Part shown: positions 55,905-64,000 of the stretch, piece by piece
Layout: the number at the start of each line of letters is the position of its first letter
Numbering within the stretch: the first letter of the stretch is position 1
DNA from: Eustoma russellianum
Lineage: Eukaryota; Streptophyta; Magnoliopsida; Gentianales; Gentianaceae
DNA length: 64,000 nt
NCBI GenBank assembly: GCA_036186865.1
Contig: AP025043.1
Location: 32,299,236 to 32,363,235 of the forward strand
Direction of reading: 5' to 3'
Made by a program: the position numbers and the translations under genes
Notes under the pieces: generated by a model
Databases searched by the model: none
Told to the model about the DNA's origin: nothing
The model's input: only the letters and a program-made list of their open reading frames with translations

Positions 55905-57127
55905 ATGGTGCGACCCAGAGGGAGACCGGCCCGAGCTAGGCCTGAGGTGCAAGAGCCTATCCCACCTCCACCCGCTCAGGCTCCTCCACCTCCACCGCCT
56001 CAAGGGCAAAATCCACCGCCAGTTCAGAACGTCCCTCCACCCCAAGGACCTTTTCCACCTATGATGCCAGATATCAACGCTTTTCAGAACTTCTGCCAAA
56101 CAGTTACGCAGATTGGGCAAGTGATGCTCCAGCAGAATAATCCTCAACCTCACGAGCCAATTAGGGATGCCCAGTATTACTTTGAAAAGTTGAAAAGAGC
56201 CAATGTTCCGCCGTTCGAAGGAAAGTCAGATTCTGATATGGCTGAAAAATGGCTTGATCAGGTAGAAAATTGCTTCGAACTAATCAGAGCCCCAGAAGAA
56301 GTGAAAACTCAAGCAGTCAGACCCTTTCTATTAGGAGAGGCCAACCAATGGTGGAAGGCCAATCTACAAGCTTTGCCAAGACCAATTCCCTGGGAAAGGT
56401 TCCTCCAGGAATTTAACAAGTTCTACATACCCCCTTCAGTCAAGCTACAGAAAAGACATGAATTCGAATCCCTGATACAAGAGTCTGGAATGACGGTTGC
56501 CGATTACGCCAACAAATTTATAGCTCTGGGAAGATTCCAACCATCCACTATGAATGACGAAGAAACAAAGATGTTGAAATTCGAGAGAGGACTGAACCCT
56601 AGAATCCGAATGTGGTTGGTTAATGCCAACCCAGCCAACTTTGGTGCCCTTCTAGATGCCTGTTACCGAATTGAAAGAGATATCATCCGCAGGGATGAGT
56701 TTTATCAAAAGAGGGGAAGGGAGACGTCTGGAAGCGGAGGGCCCCGTAAGATCGCCAAGCAAAACACAAGGGGCCAGGACGTCAAGGGAAGAACCGATTT
56801 CAACGCTGCTCCCAGAAAAACCAATCACAGCATCAGGGACAACAATCTGCCATTCCAAAATGCGTTCATTGTGGTAAGTTTCATGTAGGAGAATGCTATA
56901 TCCAGGCTGGGAAATGTTTCGGATGTGGTCAGACTGGGCACATCCTAAAGGACTGTCCAAGCAAAGGGACCACCTGCTTTGGATGCGGGAAAACGGGACA
57001 CATGGCCAGAGAGTGTCCTGAGAAGGGAACTCAACAACAACAACAGCCACAAAAACCTCAGCGTCAGCGTACCAATGCACGAGTCGATGCTATGACTGAC
57101 GCAGCTGCTGAGGAGCCGACAATGTAG
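55905..57127 (+). pseudogene. Gypsy P Gag with three Cys motifs
   Basis: The likely start is ATG 55905 (MVRPRGRPARARPEVQEP), 296 nt after the LTR. Order: a Pro-rich N-terminus; the capsid block AEKWLDQVENCFELIRAPEE, GEANQWWKANLQALPRPIPW, YANKFIALGRFQP and ERGLNPRIRMWL; a basic linker; then a short Cys motif CVHCGKFHVGEC and two CCHC knuckles CFGCGQTGHILKDC and CFGCGKTGHMAREC. One small indel in the linker (about 56700-56800) puts the knuckles in another frame. The end is EEPTM and a stop at 57127. The full set of three Cys motifs is usual for this branch. Confidence 0.92.
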
Positions 57128-57131
57128 TAAC

Positions 57132-57745
57132 ATGTATTTTCCGGAAACCGTACTACCTTTCTTTTACAACATGGTTGCCTTATGGTTGCTTAGTAAAGAA
57201 TTGTATGATTCAGGAGTTATACTAGTATGTTCAATACCTGCCAATGTACTATTTGACATGGCGCCAGCCACTCTTTTATATCCAAGAGATTCGCAAAGAA
57301 TATTGAGAAATGCCCAACCTATAGTGATGCACCTTATAGAATCCAAGCAGCTGGGGAGCAGGTGCTTGTAGCTCACCATGTGTTCAAAAATTGTGAACTT
57401 GAGTTTAATAACCATCGGTTTGACGCCAATTTGATTTCCATACCCATGACGGACTTTGATGTAATTCTTGAAATGGACTAGCTCTCCAAAAACTATGCCA
57501 ACATCGATTGTAATGAAAAGCAAGTTACCTTTAAGAACCCCACACATAACGACGTAACCTTTCAAGGGGGATCAAAGTTACGAAAGAACCCTAAGAACAT
57601 TTATGTAAATGCAATTCGCGCCAGTAAAGCTTTAAAGAAAGGGCATCAAGGATATCTTGTCTATGCCATAACCACTGACCAAGCACCTACGGACTTAACC
57701 CAAGTTCCAGTAGTCCGAGAATATCCGGAGGTTTTTCCAGAAGAA
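57132..57745 (+). pseudogene. Gypsy P protease (degenerate)
   Basis: The active site usually reads LFDTGATHSF; here it is VLFDMAPATL (about 57250-57280), so the catalytic DTG is lost. A frame shift follows near 57340. The later part is in the RT frame: VLVAHHVFKNCELEFNNHRF, IPMTDFDVILEMD, a TAG stop at 57479 in place of the usual Trp, then [17 protein letters not shown]. The polyprotein could not be processed. Confidence 0.82.
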
Positions 57746-58749
57746 TTGCCAGGCCTTTCCCCGGAGCGGGAAATAGCTTTTGAGATCAACCTGATTCCAG
57801 GAGCTGAGCCAATATCAAAGGCTCCCTACAGAATGGCCCCCACAGAACTAAAGGAGCTGAAGGAGCAGCTACATGAGTTATTGGAAAAGAAGCTGATACG
57901 CCCAAGTGTCTCACCTTGGGGAGCTCCGGTACTGTTCGTCAAAAAGAAGGACGGAAGTATGCGATTATGTATCGACTATAGAGAGCTCAATAAAATCACC
58001 ATAAAGAATAAGTACCCCTTGCCAAAGATCGACGACTTATTCGATCAGCTTCGGGTAAGTAAACAAAACATTTTATTTTAGTAATAAGTTTCTTATGAAC
58101 CCTACCTAAAGATATCATGATACAGGGGGCAAGAATTTTCAGTAAGATTGATCTTCGCTTGGGATACTTCCAGTTGAAGGTCAAGGCTGAAGACGTCCAC
58201 AAAACTGCATTCAGAACCCGTTACGGACATTACGAGTTCCTAGTAATGCCGTTCGGACTGACCAATGCGCCTACCGCATTCATGGATCTAATGAATCGAG
58301 TTTTTCAAGAACAATTAGACAAATTCGTCGTAGTCTTCATAGACGACATCTTGATATACTCACCAGATGAAGAAACCCATGCAGCCCATCTAAGGATTGC
58401 TCTGGACATTTTACGAAGGGAGCAACTGTATGCGAAGTTCAATAAGTGTGAATTCTGGTTACGAAGTGTAGCCTTCCTAGGGCATGTGATATCCGAAGAA
58501 GGGATATCGGTAGATCCCAAGAAGATCAAAGCAATCACGGAGTGGCCTAGACCGACAAATGTTACAGAGGTACGAAGTTTTCTCGGTCTTGCGGGTTACT
58601 ATCGAAAGTTCGTAGAAGGATTCTCTCGGATTGCTATGCCTATGGCCCGCTTAACCCAGAAGAAAACCAAGTTTGAGTGGACCTCAGACTGCGAGAATAG
58701 CTTTACTAAATTGAAGAAGAAACTGACCTCTGCTCCAGTACTAGCATAG
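57746..58749 (+). pseudogene. Gypsy P reverse transcriptase, interrupted by an intron-like insert
   Basis: RT copies the element RNA into DNA. First block to 58054: [62 protein letters not shown]. Then the 71-bp insert 58055-58125. Second block: [50 protein letters not shown], the catalytic FIDDILIYS, then [10 protein letters not shown] and the thumb [14 protein letters not shown]. Except for the insert, RT is intact to a stop at 58747, so this domain decayed less than protease and RNase H. Confidence 0.93.
58055..58125 (+). other. Candidate 71-bp spliceosomal intron inside RT
   Basis: It starts GTAAGT and ends ATACAG, is AT-rich with T-runs, and contains an in-frame TAG. Its length is not a multiple of 3. 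Removing it restores the RT frame exactly between DLFDQLR and GARIF, where other plant chromoviruses are continuous. The insertion point has CAG/G proto-splice character. The length is near the lower limit for plant introns. Confidence 0.6.
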
Positions 58750-59705
58750 CCCATTTCCGGAGAAAACTTTGTTGTGCATAGTGATGCCTCTAAGAACGGA
58801 TTAGGATGTGTGCCCGGATAGAATTAATAAAGGACTATGACCTATCAATCCAATATCACCCAGGAAAAGCCAATAAAGTGGCAGATGCATTAAGTAGAAA
58901 AACAAGCCACCCACGCCAACCACCTTTGCAGCGTGACGTGGAAGAATTTGGTCTAGAGGAGGTTGATTCTATTGAGGGTATGCTCGCAAGGTTGGTGATA
59001 ATTCCTTCACTAATAGACAGAATTAAGGAGGAGCAAGAAAAGGATGAAACCCTAAGGAAGATAAAGGACCGGGCACAAACAAAACCCATCGGAGAATTTA
59101 AGATTCGTGACGCCAACAGTCTGTGGTTTCAAGAAAGATTGTGCGTACCCAATAACGAAGACATTTTGAACGAAATTCTTAAGGAGGCACATAACTCGCG
59201 ATTATCCATCCACCCTGGAGCCAATAAAATGTACCAGGATTTGAAACAACGATTCTGGTGGCGCGGCATGAAAAGACAGATTGCAGAATTTGTGGAAAAA
59301 TGCCTCGTGTTCCAGAAGGTAAAAGCAGAACACCAGAAACCCGCAGGGTTGCTGCAGCCTCTCAAGGTTCCCGAATGGAAATGGGATCACATTACTATGG
59401 ATTTTGTGACTGACTTGCCTAGAACGAAAAACGGTTACGATGCCATTTGGGTGGTTGTTGATCGTCTAACCAAGTCCGCCCATTTCATGGCTATGACAAT
59501 CAAGGCTCCAATGGAAAAGTTGGCTACGATGTACGTAGAACAAATTTTAAGTCTTCATGGAGTACCCCTAAGTATCGTGTGTGATCGCGACCCTCGTTTC
59601 ACATCACGATTCTGGACAGCTTTTCAGAAAACAATGGGTACTGAAATTCACATGAGCTCGGCATTTCATCCCCAAACGGATGGTCAATCAGAAAGAACTA
59701 TTTAG
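58750..59705 (+). pseudogene. Gypsy P RNase H remnant and integrase (N-terminal and core)
   Basis: RNase H starts NFVVHSDASKNGLGC and jumps near 58812 to IELIKDYDLSIQYHPGKANK and ADALSRK, so about 75 residues with most of the active site are deleted. Integrase follows. In its zinc finger the His pair is present (AHNSRLSIHPG) but the second Cys is Phe (CLVFQKVK). The core has WDHITMDFVTDLP (Asp), SIVCDRDPRF (Asp) and HPQTDGQSERT (Glu), so DDE is complete. A TAG at 59703 ends the frame just after the Glu block. Confidence 0.9.
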
Positions 59706-60436
59706 ACACTGGAAGACATGTTGCGAGCTTGCACACTCGACTTTGGGAAGAGCTGGGATCGGAGTCTCAAGCTAGTAGAATTTTCATATAACAACAGCTA
59801 CCATCGATCTATAGGAATGGCCCGTACGAAGCACTCTATGAAAGGAAGTGCCGATCTCCTCTTTACTGGGATGAAATAGGAGACAGGATTCTCACGGGAC
59901 CCGACTTAATAGAGCAAGCTCGAGAGAAAATAAAAATTATAAAACAAAGGTTACAAGCTGCCCAAGATAGAAGCAAGGTTTGGGTAGATGAGAAGCGGCG
60001 ACCCTTGGAATTTCAAGATGGGGAAAAAGTGTTTCTAAAAGTGTCGCCGACGAAAGGAGTTAAAAGATTTGGTATTAAAGGGAAGCTAAGCCCAAGATAT
60101 ATTGGGCCATACGAGGTTCTTGAAAGAATTGGGGAAGTGTCCTATCGACTCGCTCTACCGCCCACCCTATCTCAAATCCATGACGTGTTTCATGTCTCTC
60201 AACTGCGACGATATGTACACGATACTAGTCATGTCATAAAAGATCTACCTTTGAAGCTGGAAGCTGACACGACCTATGAGGAAGAACCAGAAAAGATAGT
60301 CGATCGTAAAGAAAAGGTGCTAAGGAAACGAACTATACCGATGGTTAAGGTACAATGGAAGAACCATTCTGTGGAAGAGTCTACCTGGGAATTAGAAGAA
60401 GACATGAAGAACTTGTACCCGTACCTCTTTGGATAG
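59706..60436 (+). pseudogene. Gypsy P integrase C-terminus with chromodomain-like end
   Basis: After the stop the frame continues [37 protein letters not shown] 1-nt deletion near 59820 shifts it to [18 protein letters not shown]. The open segment 60005-60436 has the integrase tail motifs KLSPRYIGPYEVLERIGEVS and IHDVFHVSQLRRYV. It ends with a shortened chromodomain (IPMVKVQWKNHSVEEST, then WELEEDMKNLYPYLF). Such chromodomains guide insertion into heterochromatin in the chromovirus family. The aromatic cage is only partly recognisable, as is usual for the plant Tekay/Del type. Confidence 0.88.
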
Positions 60437-60443
60437 CACTCCC

Positions 60444-60480
60444 AAGTTTCGAGGACGAAACTTATGATAAGGGGGGAGAA
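60444..60480 (+). promoter_or_regulatory. Pre-PPT stem-loop and PPT of gypsy P
   Basis: AAGTTTCG-AGGA-CGAAACTT (60444-60463) is a perfect 8-bp stem with a 4-nt loop. It is followed by TAAGGGGGGAGAA, which touches the 3' LTR start at 60481. Confidence 0.85.
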
Positions 60481-63139
60481 TGTTGTAACCCAATTATAGA
60501 ATCCTTCTTGTACCTAAGGTTGTGTTGGTGGACATGTGACAATGTATGCTTGCATTTGGAATTTATTAAGTTAATGATCATTATAAGTATATCATGAAGA
60601 GTACTGTGTGTATTACAAGAAAGGATCCAATTACTCCATGGCTCTGTGAGTTTCGGCCATAGCCAAGAAGGGCTATTTCTAAAATCCCTATTTAAATATA
60701 AACTATTGGCATAAATGTGTATCATTTTTTTAAAAAAACAAAAGGGATGGCAAAATAAATTACAAAGGCTAGTTGGGGTCATTAAAGACCCCAACCGCCG
60801 GCTGCATTAAGAGGGAAAGGGGGAGGGAGGCTAATTAAGTGAAGGGTGGCTAGATTAATGAGGTGTAACCTAACCAAACCTAAAAGAAACTAGGGTTAGT
60901 CAAAAGAAACTAAGGTTAGCCTAAAGTAACCATAGTTAGTAGTAAAGTAACCTTGGTTAACCGAAGGTAACCAAGGTTAAGACATCTAATTTGAAAAGGT
61001 TAGGACAAAACCCTCACCCCACCCCTTATACCCAACGGCTAACCTAGCCAAGAGAAGAAGAGTTTTTCCCAAAATACACTTGAGCACTCCCTAGATTTCA
61101 AACACTCCAAAGTGTCTCCTTCTCTCCCTTTTTCTCTTCCAACCCCACGGTCAAGTGGAGCACCAAGAAGGAGTTGATTCCTCCAAATCTAAGTGACATT
61201 AGGTAAGTGTTCTTAGCCTATTAAGAAGACATCTATACTTTCATGAAGATGAAACTCATGGTGTACCTGTCTTTGCTCAAACCGTGACCCTTAGTGGTCT
61301 CTAGGAACAAGGATCTCAAGCATTCAAGAGCTCTAGCTTAAGAGAAGCTTGGACACTACTCAAACTCCTTTTGGTAAGACATCTAGCTTTCTTTTTTAAA
61401 GGGATGTTGAGATAGAAATATAGACTAACTATATTCCTTTCTTTCTCCTCACCCTACCGTGGAAATACTTGTGTAGAAGAGAGAAAGACTTCAACTTTTT
61501 CACCTTTCCAAGAAGAGTAAGCAAATAAGGAAAGTACACTATACTCTTTATGGTTTAGATGTGAAAGTGTGTGCATGAATGGCTAGAAATACCTAAGATC
61601 CAATCTTAGTTGTAAAATGGTAAGTTGGAAGGCCAAAACTTTCGGCCTTAGGCATTTAAATGTGTAGGAGTGGAACCCTGCTCCAAAAAAGTGTTCTTTG
61701 AGAGTTATATGCATATTTATGTGATAATCTAGGCTTGGATGTGTTAAAGTTCCTTTCTTTTATGATAATCTAGGCATGCATGGCATTCACTTATGACATT
61801 TACGGAGAAGAACATGTGGTCAAATTGGTCTAACACGTGCATTTTAGTAGGAAATTCCTAAGGGGAAGTGGACACTACCAAGCTGGAAATTTCCAGCATG
61901 ACAACGAAAAGTGTCTAATCGTTTACGCCATGCATTATGCCATCGTTTGCACGTCACATGTCATTGCATTGCATCATCGTCATGAGCATGATTTACAGCA
62001 TGTCTTTTATGAGAAAGAAAGATGAAAAGCGTTTTCAAAAGATGATTTTTGAAAAGAATGATTCCCCACCGGTACTGTGTGTGAGTATGAACTTGGCCAG
62101 TATGAACCTGAGCAGATCCGGGTTAAGTGATCTGAGAGTATGAACCTGAGCAGATCCGGGTTAAGTGATCTGAGAGAATGACCGTGCGGGCCCGGAATAG
62201 AATAGACCGGGCAAGTATGATGACCGTGCGGGCCCAGAAGAGAATAGACCCGGCAAGTATGATGACGTTACCGTTCCGAATCCGGGAGTAATAGATTCGA
62301 AGGGGAGAAGTTACCGCCTCAGATCCGGAAAGATAGATCTGAACACTCTACTGTTTTACGATGACGATGATTTTAAAGAAAACATGAAATAGCATATTTC
62401 ATTTCATCACGATGCATCACATGAACATATGCATGCTTGTTGCATTTATGTAGCGACTTAGAAGCTTTAAGTCGTGACGACACGGTAGACCCTAAGTGAT
62501 GATTTCTTATTGTGTTTTTCATTAATATAAGTTACATACCTTAATGTTATATGCTGCTTCGATTGGTGATGTTACTTAAGTTATGATCTTGTCACAATAA
62601 GCGATGATCCTTATTGAATATGGGACGAAGGACAGGTATGCTTCTAAACCAAATAATGTTTGGGGTTCGGTTCTTGTTCGCACTTTCCATTTAACTCATG
62701 ATTATTATAGTATACTTGCTGGTGACATTGTCACTCACCCTATTTTTCTCTCCAGAGGTGGCAGGAGACAAAATAGAATGGATTGATGACGAACCTAGGG
62801 TTCCCTGCCCGTGAGTGCACTGGAGGATGGCCAGGACTAGAAGACCGAACTTGTCATCTTTAAGGAATTGACTGAGTAATGTAATGGAGCTGGAAAACAA
62901 TTTACTTTTATCGCTTTCTGCTACAATGATGTGGGTTGTAAACCTTAAGTGGTTGTGATGTCGTTTTAAATGTGAAGTTTTAAATTCTGCCACGGTTTCA
63001 CTTATTTGTTGCGCGAAAGCACGAAAATCCATGTATTTCTATCATGGATCACGACGCGTATGGATGACGCCTAGTACTCTCCTTAGTGAAGTACGGCGGG
63101 TGCATCGACTTCGGCGGGGCCGGGGTGTGGGGCGCCGCA
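60481..63139 (+). repeat. 3' LTR of gypsy P (2.66 kb, internally deleted)
   Basis: TGTTGTAACCC to GGCGCCGCA. Compared with the 5' LTR it lacks about 890 bp (the equivalent of about 53353-54244) at a junction near 61767. It has two instead of three minisatellite units and a duplicated GACCGTGCGGGCCC block. The GC donor-like site is changed (AGGAAAGT at about 61529). Confidence 0.92.
62698..62814 (+). CDS. Conserved LTR micro-ORF, family P 3' LTR copy
   Basis: Same 38-codon frame as in the 5' LTR, with the tail SPEVAGDKIEWIDDEP then RVPCP. The VAGDK block is closer to family R (VADDK) than the 5' LTR copy is, so the 5' copy probably mutated. The hydrophobic part is identical to the 5' copy. 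Confidence 0.48.
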   Translation: MIIIVYLLVTLSLTLFFSPEVAGDKIEWIDDEPRVPCP

Positions 63140-64000
63140 CTAACATGTCTTGAATGTGTAAAAAGTGTCCAGATACATGTTACATCAATGTCAAAACGTT
63201 CCATGTGTGTAGGGTTGTAGAAAACCGAGTTTTCGACTTTCGTCGATTACGCGATATTTTGCCGATTAATTTCAAACTTCTTACATATATACTATATATT
63301 ATGTCACACATAATATACATAAAATGAGGTGTATATTCAGCTCCAATGGCTGAGTAGAAAATGCCCCATGTGCCAAAATAACCTACAATTTGGATTCTCG
63401 ACAAATTTAGGCTAAATTGTGGTGATTTGTGCATGTAAACATGGTATGACCTTGCGGCTGAATATGACCTGTGGATCACGAAATTTTGGAGTATTTTTAG
63501 TGTATATAGGCTTTCCATCTTTATATGGTAAGTACGTGACATGTCGGTGAAGTTTCGGTAGTCACCCGATATGACAATTTTCGTTTTATGACCTTGTGAC
63601 ATGTCGTTATAATTTTGATGTCACTATGAATTGTAATATATTATATGAGGCCTGTATATGCTCACAAATATGATATGTATATAGTGGTGTGACGTTGACG
63701 TACGTTTATAATATATATGACATTTCGGTGGAACGTCAGAATACAAGTATGTGGTGTATCTTTAAAAAATTTGTATATGAAATATATATATGTATATGGC
63801 GTGTGATTTGAGTGAGATGAGGAGAATTTCCATTTCAAGTTTGTTCCCATATAGCTCTCTCAAAATATGTCTTCATTCAATGAACTAGTTAGTTCATTGA
63901 CTTAAGCACTTCACTTAATGAACTAGTATAGTTCATTAATCATTGTACCTGAAAATAGTATAAAGACAACAAATGTTTGCCATATGATGTAAGCTTTAAC
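63140..64000 (-). repeat. Sire3 LTR E, right part (runs off the window)
   Basis: It resumes after the CTAAC duplication with CATGTCTTGAATGTG and matches LTRs A-C to the window end, including the paired palindromes (63876-63940). By comparison with LTR A about 165 bp remain outside. Confidence 0.85.

Larger units (their letters stand above)
52067..63139 (+). mobile_element. Complete Tekay/Del-like Ty3-gypsy, family P
   Basis: 11.07 kb with both LTRs, PBS, gag, protease, RT, RNase H, integrase, chromodomain-like end and PPT. The perfect target duplication CTAAC (52062-52066 and 63140-63144) lies within Sire3 LTR E. Gag, the long LTRs and the end motif VKVQWKNHSVEESTWELEED point to the Tekay/Del branch of chromoviruses. 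The 5' and 3' LTRs are very alike by eye outside a 0.9-kb deletion, so this is one of the youngest insertions here. It is dead: pol has stops, a shift and a deletion. Confidence 0.93.
24155..64000 (-). mobile_element. Sire3 array: four minus-strand LTRs, two gag-only bodies
   Basis: LTRs A (24155-26787), B (28002-34632), C (34717-49303) and E (50451 to past the window end) all read on the minus strand. Each of LTRs B and E is followed by a PBS, and each of A, B and C is preceded by a PPT. So the units are chained LTR-body-LTR rather than separate insertions. Removing the nested elements gives 2633 bp for A and 2629 bp for B. The bodies at 26788-28001 and 49304-50450 are only about 1.15-1.2 kb and carry the same gag fragment. 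The left flank is Sire2 LTR. The right end is outside the window. Confidence 0.82.

Noticed and set aside
56866..56880. GGTAAGT in gypsy P gag as a second intron donor
   Set aside because: It lies in the codons of the first Cys motif (HCGKF), which reads through in frame to the knuckles, so no intron is needed.

Overview
The window is plant nuclear DNA made almost entirely of nested retrotransposons. The evidence is Ty1-copia (Sirevirus-type) and Ty3-gypsy (chromovirus-type) polyproteins, initiator-tRNA-Met primer sites (TGGTATCAGAGC and variants), LTRs of 1.4 to 4.2 kb, and a plant L1-type LINE carrying RNase H. The sequence is AT-rich. I see no host protein gene, rRNA, tRNA, CRISPR array or other prokaryotic feature. 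One element resembles the CRM (centromere-associated) clade, which is only weak evidence for a pericentromeric position.

Layout. 1-4217: a 5'-truncated LINE on the minus strand. 4267-9922: a pol-less Ty3-gypsy element on the minus strand ('family R', 4.2-kb LTR); its 3' LTR is cut by the LINE and its 5' LTR abuts copia pol. 9923-14578: the 3' half of a Sirevirus on the plus strand (Sire1). 14579-15295: an unassigned segment. 15296-24154: a second Sirevirus on the plus strand (Sire2), with most domains present but broken. 24155-64000+: a minus-strand array of a non-autonomous Sirevirus (Sire3) with the order LTR A, gag-only body, LTR B, body stub, LTR C, gag-only body, LTR E. LTR E runs off the window. 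Younger elements sit inside this array: a minus-strand solo LTR in LTR B (29735-33731), a CRM-like gypsy in LTR C (35090-47900) that itself holds a plus-strand solo LTR (36058-39973, perfect 5-bp target duplication), and a complete Tekay/Del-like gypsy in LTR E ('family P', 52067-63139, perfect target duplication CTAAC).

How the parts work together. None of the elements can be autonomous as read: each pol is deleted, frameshifted or stopped. The signals needed in cis (TATA boxes, PBS, PPT, LTR ends) are mostly well kept, so several copies could in principle use proteins from relatives elsewhere in the genome.

Most interesting observations. (1) Three otherwise divergent Tekay-type LTR families share a small reading frame 324-325 nt before the LTR end. 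It encodes a 37-38-residue hydrophobic-then-acidic peptide ending in EWI(D/E)DEP, with mainly synonymous differences between families. (2) A 71-bp GT-AG intron-like segment interrupts the family P reverse transcriptase exactly at a CAG/G junction. (3) The same LTRs share splice-donor-like sites, one of them of the GC type. (4) A stem-loop before the PPT shows a compensatory base-pair change. (5) The Sire3 array carries the same deleted gag-only body twice. (6) LTR E contains a patchwork of filler DNA copied from nearby in both orientations.
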